The notes beneath the pieces are model-generated. The model did not search any database. It was given only the letters and a program-made list of their open reading frames with translations, and had not been told where the DNA came from. This document shows positions 46,146 to 57,621 of a DNA stretch of 64,000 nt, piece by piece. The stretch is from the NCBI GenBank assembly GCA_023159155.1, contig JAJNNX010000032.1:124001-188000 (forward strand). Reading direction: 5' to 3'. Source of the DNA: Ustulina deusta (Eukaryota; Ascomycota; Sordariomycetes; Xylariales; Xylariaceae). Position 1 is the stretch's first letter; each line of letters begins with the position of its first letter. The translations under genes and the position numbers were made by a program.

Positions 46146-47266
46146 TTACCCCTTCACTACTAATAAAGGCTTCCCTACCTTTATCGCCTCCTCATTTAGT
46201 GCATCGATCTCAGCTTGAACCAGAGGGATGCCCGTCTGCTCTCTCTCTTCCTGTCGCAGCTGTTCGATTTCTCCTGGAAAATAGATTCGGTCGACTCCGA
46301 GCGCCTTATCCGCTCCAACAACGCGTTGATACAGATAATCCATGCGCTCACGGAAATCGTCTAAACTCATGAATAGATCTGGCTTAATAGCCACAAGGAA
46401 GTGGCCAACATCAGACGGTTTGCTGGGATCGTAAGGTCCAGTTACATGACCAGCGAATGCAGAGCCTAGGTTTCTATTAGCCTGTCGCCTGAATCTAGAA
46501 TAGTTCACTGACCAGAAAGTACGCCTGAGAACACATCCATCATAATCGACAATGCCGACCCCTTCGGACCACCCATAGGCTGCATCACACCTCCAAGTGC
46601 CGCTTCTGGATCATCAGTTGGCCTGCCTTCAGAGTCGAGCGCCCAGTCAAGCGGTATCTTCTCGCCGCGCCGCTTCGCCTTATAGATCTTTCCCCGTGCC
46701 GCAACAGAAGGAGCCATGTCGAGTATAAAGGATCTCTCCTTGCCACCAGGCGCACCGCATGCAATCGGCGAGACACCCAGGAGCTTTTCCCTCCCACCAA
46801 ACGGAGGCAGGGCGGGGCTCGAGTTTGTGAAGACGAGGCTCATCATGCCGGCATCTATGGCTTGCTGCACGATCCACGCCGCCATGCCAAAATGGTTCGA
46901 ATGCTTAATGCTCACCATCCCAATCCCGAACTCACGAGCCATATCCACGGCGGCTGCCATCCCCTTCGACGCAGCAAGAAACCCGAAACCATTCCGCCCG
47001 TCCACTTGAGCGACAACCGGTGTGGTTTTGGTCAATTCAGGGGTAGCGGTTGCGTCGAGAACACCCTGCCGTACCCGAGTCATGTAGGAGGGGATGCGGT
47101 TCATACCGTGTGTGTCCACCCCCCGGAGGTCCGCTGCTATGAGACATCTAGCGATAATCTCTGCGTTTGCGGCTGGTATTCCATTCCCTGTAAGGACGTT
47201 TCCAACAAATCTCCGGGCCTCGGACGCGTCAACATAGAATTTGGCATCGGAGGTTTCCGCCATCAT
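46146..47266 (-). CDS. Ldh_2 (malate/L-lactate dehydrogenase) family NAD(P)-dependent oxidoreductase
   Basis: Two exons, 47266-46513 and 46465-46146, with a 47-bp intron (GTCAGT donor, CCTAG acceptor); 357 residues. The protein shows family hallmarks in order: LIAADLRGVDTHGMNRIPSY, VDGRNGFGFLAASKGM, the catalytic-His segment IKHSNHFGMAAWIVQQA, TNSSPALPPFGG, FILDMAPSVAARGKI and MQPMGGPKGSALSIMMDVF. The family reduces small 2-keto acids or imines (malate, sulfolactate, 2,3-diketogulonate, pyrroline-2-carboxylate), so the substrate is open. The start is the first of two adjacent Met codons; the frame further upstream opens only with a non-ATG codon and runs into a probable leader. It diverges from the Zn2Cys6 regulator. 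Confidence 0.9.
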
Positions 47267-47583
47267 GGGAGAGGATCGTAATATACCTGGAGAATATTTT
47301 CCGAGGTCCAAATGAATTGTTAATATCCAGATTGAGTCTCTACAAAACAAGACCTACCTGAGCATTTGGAGTTTAGGTTGACGGTTCTACGTTCTATGAT
47401 GATTGGCTCAATATAAACGGTGGTGTACGGAAGATGCCGATGCACTTGGAGATCTCGATTCGTCCGAGACCGGGTTTTCTCCGCGCTGCGGAGAAACTCC
47501 GCTTACCCAAACTATCTTTCCGATGCCCGATTTCCTCACGTAAATTGCACCGTATTATTCTAGGAGATGAAGCGCTCACGGAG
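47267..47583. promoter_or_regulatory. Bidirectional promoter between Ldh_2 dehydrogenase and Zn2Cys6 regulator
   Basis: About 317 bp separate the two divergent start codons. Zn2Cys6 proteins often bind CGG triplets; CGG occurs near 47417, 47427 and 47470 on the plus strand, but no palindromic pair was confirmed. The arrangement suggests the regulator controls its neighbour. Confidence 0.5.
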
Positions 47584-49952
47584 ATGGCCGAATCCCAGAG
47601 AGAGCGCAGTGGTGATCGCGGACCAAGACGTGCACCAAAGCGTGCGGTTCGTCGTGAACGGAATTCTCCGAGGACTGGGTTAAGTTGTCGTCGTTGTCAG
47701 AAACGGAAAATACGGGTAAGTCGAATTAAGGAAGGTCTTACACAGGGCGAATGGCTGACTTTATTTGAGTGCAACGGAGAATTGCCACGGTGTCAGAGCT
47801 GCGCGAAAGTTGGTGTTGACTGTGAAGATGGAGAGAGCCTGAAAGCTCGACCCTTACCGCGAGCGTGCTTCTGCCTTCTTCTGCTATTCGTTAGTCATGG
47901 ACTGACCGACTTGTTCCGTGAGCAGATATGTGAGCAGTCTATGGGGCCGGATAGAATGGCTCGAATCTGTTGTTCGCGTCTACTGTCCGAACATCGACTT
48001 GGAACGCGATGGTCCGCCAATTATGGATGCACCCCAAATCCGTGGCGGTGCTGGGCTTGAAAACGATGATAACTTCAACATTGGAGACGCTAATCAGTCA
48101 TCAAGTGAGATACCGGAAGCGCAACCGGACTTTGCTGTGTTGGATAATGCTGAGGACACGATCCATAAGGGGCCAACCGAAGCTGCCACGACTGATAACC
48201 AAATAACTAGTATCGAGCCGCCAGAAATTCCATCAAATGCAGGGCTTTCACACGAGGTAGGCTTAGTATCCCTTGGAGCAAATCGAGATCCGAGGTATAT
48301 TGGCCCCTCCAGTGGATATGTTTTCTGCAAGCTTATGCTCGCCGCGTCGAGTAGAGCGGGAAAAATGACAAGAAGCGTGGACAACTCGACTCCGTCGGTT
48401 GCCCCATATCTCAGAGAACTTGTTATTGAAACACATAGCCCCATATCAATCACCAAGGACCAAGCGGTCAACCTGTGCCAGACCTACTTCGACATTATTC
48501 ACGTGCAGTATCCATTCTTACACTTCCCTAGCTTCCTTCAGTCGCTCCGGGAGTTCTTTGACGATGACAGTCAGAATCACATAGCCGGCTTTCAAATATA
48601 TATGGTACTAGCCATTTCTGCAAGCATAGTGTCGAGGCTTCATAAGATACCCCTTTCCGGAGAGAGGTACTATATGACTGCTTTGCAGTATTTCGAGAAG
48701 ATCCAAATGGAAAGCTCTATTCAAGGATTGCAATGCATACTGCTATTGCTTATGTTCGCCATGCAGAGCTCTACCATTCGACTCGATGTTTGGTGTCTAA
48801 ATTACCAATGCATAGCCTCGGTACTAGACTTAGGACTACAGCGAGAAGTAACAACCAGCAGCGGTATCTCTAGACTCGACCAGGAGATGAGAACCCGGAT
48901 TTTCTGGGTGGTCTACACCTTAGACCGGACTGTAGCAACCATGATGGGTCGGCCGATAGGGCTGCGTGACGAGGCGTGTGATTTACGAGTACGTCTGGCA
49001 AATACTCGTAGCCTAAGGAGATACACCTACTCATGTCGAATAGATGCCAGCAGACTTGTCCGACGCGGATATTGAAAGCGAAGTAATCCCAACCCCGAGT
49101 TTAAGCTCGCCAACTCATATGACGTATGCAATTCACCTATTCAAGCTCGCAAAGATCAATTCCGAGATCAAATATGTTGCGAATAGCGTTAACCCCGATG
49201 CACCGAACTACGCCTACCCGGCTGTGATTGACATAAACGCCTGGCAGAAAGAGGTTCTCGCACGACTCGATCAATGGGCTGTAGGTGTTCCGGCAGCACG
49301 AGGCGCAAGTGACTACAGCAGAACCATCCTTCTTCTGCGGTACCATTCGGTGAGAATGCTTCTGCTTCGTCCGAGCCCGAATATTCCCCGGCCTGATCAG
49401 CATGCTCTCCGCCACTGCTATTCCAGCGCTGAACAATCGATTCGGCTTTACAATGAACTGTATAAGAAAAACCTGCTCGTCCATAATTGGATCACATCCC
49501 ACAGCACGGTGCTGAGCACCATCACCATGTTCTATTGCATCTTGTCGGTGCCGGGTATAGCAACTACACTGAAGGAGGAAGAATTCATGAGCAATGTCAG
49601 GGCCGGTCTCAATGTTCTCGGCGCGGTCGGAGAGCACTACTCGGGCGCCAAGAGAAGCCGGGATATGTTGGACGAGCTGGCTGGCCCTATAAGCCGGTGG
49701 TTGCTGAAGAAGCGTCGGGCAGAAGGGCCCGAACAACCCGGGCAATCAACCGCAGATGCCATTCCCGCCGCCGAGGACGATTTGCTATCGTCTACGATGC
49801 AGCCGGACACTATTGATAATATCGTTTGGCCATCTTTTTGGGGCTCATTTGACGGCGGGTTCGATGGCCAATGGCTCTCCGAGTCGTACGGCTCCGCTGA
49901 TTACGCTAATCTTGATAGCATTGTACTGTCTCTGCTAGATGATGTAACATGA
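47584..49952 (+). CDS. Zn2Cys6 fungal transcription factor
   Basis: Four exons: 47584-47715, 47770-47864, 47926-48988 and 49044-49952; about 732 residues. The binuclear zinc cluster is split by intron 1: SCRRCQKRKIR joined to CNGELPRCQSCAKVGVDC, giving all six Cys. A coiled linker follows (SSLWGRIEWLESVV). The Fungal_trans middle-homology domain begins near YFDIIHVQYPFLHFPSF and includes RIFWVVYTLDRTVATMMGRP. Intron 2 uses a weak donor (GTGCTT) but is required to reach the linker frame. ATG 47434 is in frame 50 codons upstream; 47584 is chosen because it leaves a compact basic leader before the zinc cluster. It probably regulates the divergent Ldh_2 gene and perhaps the nearby dehydratase. 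Confidence 0.88.
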
Positions 49953-50693
49953 CCGTGTTTTTACTTACCTTGGTTCGGTACTTCATTGGGGTATGTCCTC
50001 TTTGGTATACCTTGTCGCATTGTATAAATAGGTACTACCTTGTCACCACTCCAGGATGCCTATATAACGTGAACGATATTCATATACCAGAAGATGAAAA
50101 CAGAACGTATAGCAACTTATGAGGGCTCAAAGCCAATGAGACTTGATTGCCAAAAATGATACAGAGAGTGTTGCCACAAGAAAATGAACAGGCACATTAA
50201 TGTGCCTCCAATACGTTCCCTCTACAGAACCAGTCACGTTGGTGGACTAGGTAGGTCTCTTCTGAGGGTCTGTAGGGGGTTCGAGGTATTTATCCCAGTA
50301 ATATGTGTGGGTTGGTACCAGCTGCTAAGTGTTTCCCAGTGCCCATTTAGGCTATTACGTCAGGATCCACATTAGGTAATGGTCTCATCTCTTTGATGAG
50401 GTTCTACACGGATACAAGGATAGAAATTTGATATATGCGGGTTATGTATTAAACAAGAATGCGCCCACCTTTCATATGGTTACGTCATGATTCACGTTTC
50501 AGAAGCTCTAGGCCTAGGAAAGGTTCCAGAGCTCTTGTGGCTGCTGAGTAGAGACAACGCCAACAACAACAACAACAACAAGAAGCAGCGTTCCAACCAT
50601 CGCCGATTCTGTTCTTCCATGGCCAACATCTCTCATTTAAATCGATAGTACCAGACGGAGCTGCCTTTGTCGAAATCCCGCTCGGTCCCCAAG
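49953..50693. other. Intergenic region with CAA repeat in the leader of the next gene
   Basis: Nothing gene-like is seen. A CAA trinucleotide run (50561-50582) lies about 110 bases before the next start codon, probably in its 5' leader. Confidence 0.5.
50561..50582. repeat. CAA trinucleotide microsatellite
   Basis: Seven uninterrupted CAA units upstream of the LMBD1-like gene. Unstructured CAA leaders are common 5' UTR features. Confidence 0.85.
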
Positions 50694-52493
50694 ATGGCTG
50701 CCGCCGGCTATATTCAAACATCCCTCATTTGGGTGGCCTACGCCGTTGCCGTGGGTTTGGCCCTCATCGCCGCTGCTATCACGACCTTTACCTTGCAAAG
50801 CCACCGCGATCGCTCGGCGATAGTTACCACGGTCGCCATCATCAGTATCACTGCTTTGCTTGCGACCGTCTTCCTCCTCCCCGTCGACATCGCGTTGGTC
50901 TCATCGACAGGCTCTGCTGCTCTTGGCACCAAGAAAGACTGGGCGACGCCGAATCGGATCCATCATATACTCCTTACACTCAAGATTGTCTATTACTCGT
51001 TGTACAGCTTTGATGCGCTGCTATGTCTGATCGTTATCCCCTTCTCTTACTTTTGGTATGAGGAGTACGACGAGGTGGAGGAGCAGGAAGGGCATCAAAC
51101 CTTCGGGAGCCGGCTCTGGGGAGCTCTCAAGTACACCAGCGCATTTATATTCCTGGTAGCCATCATCTTCTTGATTGGCTTCTTTGTTCCCGCTGCTGGT
51201 GATCGCGACGGTAAACATCTTGATCTCGACTTCTTCAAGCGACTACTTGACGAGAATCATGGCGAGAAAGCCTTGACTTTTGGGCTGGGTCTTCTCATCA
51301 CGCTCGGAACTCTACTCTACGTCCTCTACTCCGGTGCTGGTTTCGCCCTTCTGCCCATTTCCTTCATCAAGTCAGCCCCTTCAGTCTCGGCACCTCAACT
51401 TCACGAAAGTACTACTTCGCAACTCGAGCAGAACAGAGAAAGGCAACGGCAACTAGAATTGCGCAGTTCTGGCAGCCCAGACGGGATGCCGGCTAAGGAC
51501 AGGCGCGAACTCGATGCCCTTGCACGCGAGGAGCGAACCCTAGTGCGCCGGGAGCGGTTGGCTGCCGAGGCGCAAGGCCAGGGCAAGACCTTCATCGTGC
51601 GCTCGTGGGCTAAGATTTGCGCAATTTTCCGACCTGTCAAGCTCATCGGGGGCATCTTGCTCATCCTCATCTCCCTCCTCGTCTGGGTATCAATGCTGAT
51701 TACAGGCATCGACAAGGCAGCCAACTCTATCTGCAAAGAACACTGTGGCTACATTCTAGCTCATATTAATGTGTTCCAACCCATCAACTGGATATTTGTG
51801 ATGACCGCTCGCGCCTTCCCAGTTGACTACGTCCTGATGGCACTCTTGATCCTAATCTTCTTCAGCAGTTCGGTCTCGGGTATCGCTAGTGTTGGTATCC
51901 GCTTCCTGTGGCTGCGAATCTTCCAGATCCGCAAAGGCCGAACTGCACCACAAGCCCTACTCATAGCTACCGTCATGCTCGCGCTCATCACTCTCGCCAT
52001 CAACTATTCTATAGCCATGCTGGTCGCGCCTCAGTATGCAAGCTACGGTACTCAGACGTTCTGCGACCTGCCACCACATCACGCCGACCAACTACCCGAC
52101 TGCAGCAAGAACCCCGAGGCTGTCAAGCCGTGCTCCGAGTGGGTCAACTCGCATAGCACAGCGACACGGGTCTGCACCCCGACCATGATGTCGACATTCC
52201 TCAACCGCATCACGCTCAATTGGCCCGTGTTCGGTGCGATTGACTTCTGGGCTCAGTTCGCATTCCTCGGCGTATTCCTCATTGTCTTCGTGACGGCGCT
52301 GTTCCGGACCCCCAAGTTAAATCTCAGCGAGATCGATGAGGAAGCCGAGGCCGAGGAAGAGGAAGGTCTGCTTGCCAGCACAGGACGTCGATTTGGCGCC
52401 ACCTGGCAAGACATCACCGGCAAAGCGAAGCGGGACACATACGGCTCCGCCGGGACTGGTTCCGGCTCTGGTTCCCACTCCAACGGTCACTAA
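50694..52493 (+). CDS. LMBD1-like multipass membrane protein (probable lysosomal/vacuolar cobalamin transporter family)
   Basis: A single exon of 599 residues from ATG 50694; the frame upstream lacks an ATG. Nine or so hydrophobic segments are visible, including [60 protein letters not shown] and the C-terminal [21 protein letters not shown] long charged, Arg/Glu-rich loop lies between the two membrane halves (near residues 240-310). A Cys-rich loop ([22 protein letters not shown]) and an acidic tail ([12 protein letters not shown]) complete it. The layout matches the LMBR1/LMBD1 family. In animals LMBD1 works at the lysosomal membrane in cobalamin export, but ascomycetes generally do not use cobalamin, so the substrate here is unknown. 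Confidence 0.88.
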   Translation: MAAAGYIQTSLIWVAYAVAVGLALIAAAITTFTLQSHRDRSAIVTTVAIISITALLATVFLLPVDIALVSSTGSAALGTKKDWATPNRIHHILLTLKIVYYSLYSFDALLCLIVIPFSYFWYEEYDEVEEQEGHQTFGSRLWGALKYTSAFIFLVAIIFLIGFFVPAAGDRDGKHLDLDFFKRLLDENHGEKALTFGLGLLITLGTLLYVLYSGAGFALLPISFIKSAPSVSAPQLHESTTSQLEQNRERQRQLELRSSGSPDGMPAKDRRELDALAREERTLVRRERLAAEAQGQGKTFIVRSWAKICAIFRPVKLIGGILLILISLLVWVSMLITGIDKAANSICKEHCGYILAHINVFQPINWIFVMTARAFPVDYVLMALLILIFFSSSVSGIASVGIRFLWLRIFQIRKGRTAPQALLIATVMLALITLAINYSIAMLVAPQYASYGTQTFCDLPPHHADQLPDCSKNPEAVKPCSEWVNSHSTATRVCTPTMMSTFLNRITLNWPVFGAIDFWAQFAFLGVFLIVFVTALFRTPKLNLSEIDEEAEAEEEEGLLASTGRRFGATWQDITGKAKRDTYGSAGTGSGSGSHSNGH

Positions 52494-53481
52494 TCTCGCG
52501 ACCATCTCCTCGAAGCAAAGTTTTGAAGAGTGAAGAAGGTTGTTGTTATCCCCTTGGTAACAGTGAAGGGATAGTATCTAGCGCTATCGAGTTGTAAGCC
52601 TATTCCTCTGCATCATTAGCATGCGATATGTATTATCAATTATGGTAAAATGGAAATAAACAAGGAATGGAAGGAGTTGGAGGTCCCAACGGAAAACTGA
52701 CGGGTTTGTGGTAACTGGTATTAGGGGAATAAAGGAAATTGAGAGGAGTTGAGGGCCTACGTTAGGGAGTGGAATGTCCTGTATTTTCTACCCACCCTGT
52801 TTCTGCGGATATTCGAAAGAGGAAGAATCCATGATTGTATCGGCCAAAATTTCAATGATGATTTGTTTTCGAATTAGTTTTTTTATTAAGTGTATCATTC
52901 TATGAAATCAGCTGAAGCCCTTATAAGTACAAACTAATTTTCCAATATTCTGCTAGAAAGGGACTTGTCTAAAGAGGTACGTACCTACCTAGGTCTCATT
53001 GCTCAACACACTTGAAGGGACTACCTACTCCACCTGTTGGAGTTCATGGCCCCTCACATGGCACCAAGACGTCATCGATCCGCCGAGTTGAGCGCCACTC
53101 CACGTGACACCGCGTCGTCATGGCGCTGCGGGGGTGGGGGCTGATACCCGCTGCCGATGAGTCAGAAGTTGTCCTCTGACTAGGTAGTTGTTGAAGAGAA
53201 GAGGAGTTCTCGTCTTGGTCCAGTGGTCACGACGCGTTATCTTTCCATTCAAAGCTTCAATACGCTCTCTCGGTTGGGGCCGTCAAAGAGTGGGGAACAA
53301 AGATGTTAGGCGCAGATGTTATCAATCCGTACTGTTGCTTACAGACCCAAGTGCTCTTGTCACGCTTCTCCCAACTTGGTCGAGCTTGTTGAAACGCCAA
53401 TCACTGTTTCCTCCATCTCCGCCCAGTCCATCCGGCCAGGCGAGCCGAGAAAAGTGAAGAGGCGAAGAGTCGGCCTATTCC
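52494..53481. other. Intergenic region upstream of the GFA-domain gene
   Basis: The left part is the 3' UTR of the LMBD1-like gene. Near 52978-52992 there is GGTACGTACCTACCTAGGT simple sequence. At 53211-53240 a tRNA 5'-half-like stretch (TTGGTCCAGTGGTCACGAC) occurs without a matching T-arm. No gene is supported. Confidence 0.45.
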
Positions 53482-54330
53482 ATGATGGAAGCCCGGTGTC
53501 AATGCGGGGCCGTCCAGTTCAAGACGCCGCTCCCGAAGCCATTGGCGCTCTATATCTGCCACTGCGCCGAATGTCGCTGGCAGTCGAGCTCCGCCTTCGG
53601 CACCTCGGCCATATTCCCTCGCTTCGAAGTGCCTAAAACCGATATGCTGTCCTGTTACACGTAGGTCGAGATCCGCCATCCGTGCGATGCCCCGTGCCGA
53701 CGTTGGGGTGTGGGGGGCGAGTGAGGTAATTGAGCCTTTGCATCATCCCCCTCGACTAACGCGCCATTCCTCGGCAGGCGACCGACACATTCAGGTCACA
53801 CTTTGTATTGGTAGGTCATGTCATGTCATGTCAAGTCATGAACCAGTTCCTTTGGCACTTCGTGGGAAGCCAGGGTTGTCGATAGCACATGAGATAGAGA
53901 AGGGTCGCTGACAGATGTCCTGCGCATAGCTATTTCTGCCAGCGTTGTGGCACAAGACTGATTCACACAACCCCCGTAAGTGCGCACCTCGACTCCTCAT
54001 CGTAGACTCTTCACTTCAAGACCCGCTCTGCTGAAAAGCTAATGAAGCACCCAGGGCAAGAACGTCGTCTCTGTGAAAGGGGGGTGTCTCGAGGGCCTTG
54101 ATTGGAGCACTGCTATCCACATATGGACGAAATCTGCCATGGTCCCTATCCCGGAGGGCTCTGAAGCGCATTCGGAGGAGCCGACTGAGTCGGATTATAG
54201 CAGCGCGCAGGAGTCTCTAGATCAACCTGCCGATCACCCGGGTCCGCTCATGAACAGCGGCGGGTTTCCTGAAGAGGTCGAGAGACCGGGCCCTGTCAGG
54301 GGGGGCTGTGAGCTCAGTGGCATTATCTAA
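53482..54330 (+). CDS. GFA/CENP-V-fold zinc protein (glutathione-dependent formaldehyde-activating enzyme-like)
   Basis: Four exons: 53482-53660, 53778-53810 (33 nt), 53930-53975 (46 nt) and 54055-54330; 177 residues, every junction GT-AG and in frame. Zinc-binding cysteines appear in order: EARCQCGAVQF, YICHCAECRWQSSSAFG, then across the two micro-exons CYFCQRCGTRLIH. KNVVSVKGGCLEGLDWSTA and IHIWTKSAMVPIPEG complete the GFA domain. The last ~45 residues are Ser/Glu/Pro-rich and not conserved. Members bind zinc; activity with S-hydroxymethyl-glutathione is claimed for some bacterial relatives but is doubtful for most fungal paralogs. Confidence 0.88.
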
Positions 54331-54699
54331 GTGGGTTGGGCCTGGGAGAAGTTTAGACTCTAGTCTCGCGTCGTTCGGAAGGAGTCCTGGGGTCAAAAAC
54401 TGGCCGACTTGGATGTGGACAGAGTTGAATGCGAAACGTCCTACTTTTTGTTCACATTGCTAAACTTTTGTGTATATTACTCCTTGGATACTGTTTCATT
54501 CTTCTAGTGTGCAATATTAAACATTTAGTACAAAAGTCTCTGCCGAGTTGTTGTGGCGGTGCAGGACACGCCTACTAAGAGAACAAGGGTAGTAAAAGGT
54601 GTTTCGAAGGTAACAACCATTAATTCTGGGACGAGGACAGCATGTGGCTGGGGCATTTCACTGCATTTCCGGTTGACTTGCTCAGTGGCGCAACGGTCG
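54331..54699. other. Intergenic region downstream of the GFA-domain gene
   Basis: 3' flank of the GFA gene. No gene, repeat or RNA was recognised until the hairpin series beginning at 54700. Confidence 0.45.
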
Positions 54700-54799
54700 G
54701 AATTGCGGTCTCAGTGAGTGCAATTCTAATACGGAGTATTAGTTGAAGAGCTTTTGCTCGTGAGCATAACCTGCAGGTCAATTCCGCACTCACTAGTGC
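54700..54799. other. Series of four consecutive perfect hairpins
   Basis: Within 100 bases four perfect stems follow one another: GAATTGC/GCAATTC (54700-54706 with 54720-54726), TAATAC/GTATTA around GGA (54727-54741), GAGC/GCTC around TTTT (54748-54759) and GCACT/AGTGC around CACT (54786-54799). No protein frame explains it; it lies just past the 3' end of the FAD-oxidase relic. A structured RNA or the inverted-repeat core of an element are options. Confidence 0.45.
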
Positions 54800-54839
54800 G
54801 CGACTGCCGCCCCGAGCTGCACGGAATCGAGGGGCAGCA

Positions 54840-55546
54840 TTCGTACCGAGATATGCGAAAGAAAAAGGGAGGGGAGGGGGGAACGGGAGGGTAACTGTCT
54901 TCATTCGAGTGACATGCACTGGTGGAATCGACAAGCGCCTCAATAGCATCCGGTGCGACACTCTTATCGAAGAAGTTTAGCCGGCCCCAGACCTTCTCGC
55001 ACTTAATGGCGTTCATCTTGGTATTCGTCACGACGCCAAGGTTGTTTGACCCCCCCTCTCTTTCAAAGCCCTGAAGATTTCCACGTGGTGGTCCTCGTCA
55101 GCCGTGACGCAGCTACGATGAGCGATAATGGCATCAAACGAGACGACGTCGTCGCGGGCGAACCCCCCAACGCCGTCTTGAATATTGTTGGCGCCGGCAT
55201 ACTGTGCGTATCTGCCGCTGCGGATGGCGAACTTCTGTCGGGCATCGACGAGTTTGGCGACGGAGATGCCGACCTGGGCGGCTGAGTTTAGACCTATGAT
55301 GTACCTTGGCGCGAGCTGCTTTGCTGTGTTGGACCAGTAGCTGTCCTGGCGTTCTCGAAAGAGTTCATCACCTGGTTGTACGATTTGTATTCCTGCTTCG
55401 GTTAGAGACGCGGCCAAGTCAGTGGCGCCGACGGGGGCATCCGACTCCGAGCGTCCGTGATCGGTGGTAATTTTGTAATTGGTAGTATCGGATTCTATAT
55501 CGTGGTCTGGGTGAGTATTCAACATCGTTCGGTATTCGAATTTCAC
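54840..55546 (-). pseudogene. Degraded FAD-linked oxidoreductase (berberine-bridge/FAD_binding_4 type)
   Basis: The frame from 55546 reads RQDSYWSNTAKQLAPRYIIG, then FAIRSGRYAQYAGANNI. This is the start of the PCMH-type FAD domain, where the family has SYWS and a GGH-like motif followed by GANNI. It then jumps to GFARDDVVSFDAIIA, skipping the middle of the FAD domain (an internal deletion of roughly 60 residues), and reaches LKERGGQ. At about 55030 the frame shifts; the next frame continues KMNAIKCEKVWGRLNFFDKS and APDAIEALVDSTS, which is the following family segment, before dissolving into low complexity near 54880. No ATG start and no C-terminal BBE domain are present. Such oxidases are frequent in secondary-metabolite clusters. 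Confidence 0.7.
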
Positions 55547-56055
55547 ATATGTGTCCTAAAACAAGACTAGATCTATTACTGTACGGGGAGCTTATTTATC
55601 AATTCAGGATTCGCGTGAGTCGGGGCCGAACAATAAGAATACTTTTACCGAGGCGCTGATATGGAAATAAAATACATGGTGGGGCCGTGCGGCCATCTCA
55701 AGATCGGCTGCGTACACCCGTCTGCACTGGCTATGCGGGCTATCTATCATTGATCCAGCGTGTGACAGAATGCGCCCGCAAAAACAAAAGCCGATGCTCC
55801 AGTGACCGCTGTTGAATCACGTAGTCGGGTGCATCATCAAATGCATGCAATGGCAGCGCATGTCAAGGTTATTGCCTGATGTATTTAAATTTCAACACAC
55901 GCAGAGTGAGCCTTGCGTGTTTAGATCCTACAGCATTCCTTAGTACATTGGGATGCACATAGTTCAGACATGCATTCACCTCCCATAAGCGTAGAGTCAG
56001 AAGAGCACTTAGTTGCTGCCACAGCATTTCAGAAGCTATCAAGCTTCCCACCACA

Positions 56056-56214
56056 TCACTTGGTCTCGACCACTGGTAGCTTCGAAACCAGCTTCTCCCC
56101 AAGCGCGATAAGTGAACTCGCGTTAGTGATATCAAGTGTACTCAGTTCTGCGCCCAGCTTCTGTCTGACCCAGGCACGGAGAGCTTGAATGAAAGAGCCA
56201 GGGGATTCGACGCC
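56056..56214 (-). pseudogene. Remnant of a polyketide synthase C-terminus (carrier domain end)
   Basis: The minus strand reads GVESPGSFIQALRAWVRQKL, GAELSTLDITNASSLIALGE and KLVSKLPVVETK before a TGA at 56058-56056. This resembles the second half of a C-terminal acyl carrier domain of a highly reducing PKS: a GVDS-x motif with the pantetheine Ser, an (A/E)LRxWxxxxLGA helix, then a final helix and stop. Immediately upstream the frame hits a stop and nothing else of a PKS could be followed with confidence, so only this fragment remains. It lies 0.5 kb from the FAD-oxidase relic on the same strand. Confidence 0.5.
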
Positions 56215-57621
56215 AGTTTATCCTTTGTTGCTTGCGCCTGTCATTCACACAAAGATATAATAGCGTGTGCCTCATTTCTGATACATGATATTAAGCCCTC
56301 ATACTAAGCTCAGGGGCTTGAAAGACGATAGCTCATCGATCAAGGAACAATGCCAGCAGACTCTTCCCTGGGCCAAATCGCCAAAGCAGCAAGCCAGACT
56401 CACCTGCATCAGCGGCTGGGTCTGCCACATCACTCACCGCCAATTGGATATTGAGACTGGTTGCGCAAGAAGCTCACGGAAGCAGTCGGTGGTTAGCATC
56501 ACACTCTTGTTGTTGTTTCTTCCCCTCTCTCTAAGTCATGCGTAAGCTTTGATGCGCTGATACTTCCGAGGAGGATAAATGATGGAAATTCGGGCCCATC
56601 GGGCTAGAGACATGTAATCGCGCAAGACCATTCCTTAGACCTCCATGAAATCCCAAAGCGTGCAGATAAGGCTCGTTGGTCGCCTGTGCCCGGGTATCGC
56701 TACCTATTGCAAGATGCTGTAGAGTCACTTTTACGATGTTTAGCTGGATCTAAGTCGAGAGATAAGCCACCGATTTTGGACTACCGGCTTAGTGCCCAGG
56801 AATGGCGTGTTTTTGAAGCTTGGCGGATGCACTTGATGTCTAGAAGGGTATTTTGAATGGGTTTCCACACAAAGCAGAGCGCTCCAATACTAAATACTAA
56901 AGGATAATACATGATCGGGAAAGGCCAGGCCGTCATCTTTACCACGTACCCCACAAGCACTTCACGTAACGTCTAAACACTTCTTCCCAAGTGAAGCAGA
57001 GTGAGTGGCACCTATTGACATTTGGTAGCTAATCAGGGGAGGACCCAGGAGGGTATAGAGCTATAAGTGGCCTATGGGAGAATGGGTTAATGGAGGCGCG
57101 GAGTCACGAATCCTCTTCCTTTTCCTCGCTACATACGCGGGCGCAGATTCTAATTTTGGCCAATGGAAGCGCGTTGTCTACGATCGCAAGGACTTCTGAT
57201 ATTATTCGTGAATGCTTATAGGCGAAGATGTGTAGGGAGATATCCTCCCTCTTTTGCTATAGCCAATTACCCCCAAATGAGGGTATGCTGGCTGATTCAC
57301 TAGGCAATACCGACTAGGCACGACAAAATGGAGTAACTCAAATAGAGCTTTGGAGCCAAACTTGTACGGGCTTGGTGTCAGTGGCGCCCAGGTTCAAAGC
57401 ACCGAGTAGGATTAAATGACACTTGTATCGCCATTTCAGCACGCGACATGGGATCTCATGAAACCCTCGCTATCCCGCCGCCCCATTTTATATCACGTCA
57501 TATCCGTCATATCCGTATGTCCTCTGCGATATCTCGCCCCACGATGAAAGCTCTTATTAAGTTCCCACTTCGTAAATAACAAGTATATGAAACCAGAGTG
57601 TCTCTGGTAGCGGTACAAGTA
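56215..57621. other. Intergenic region, possibly containing further gene relics
   Basis: No intact gene is seen. A minus-strand frame near 56531-56728 (EPYLHALGFHGGLRNGLARL) looks protein-like and could be another PKS remnant, but I cannot assign it. The rest is featureless. Confidence 0.4.

Noticed and set aside
53205..53300. tRNA-like sequence TTGGTCCAGTGGTCACGACGCG
   Set aside because: It resembles a tRNA D-arm but no anticodon stem or T-arm follows, so no tRNA can be called.
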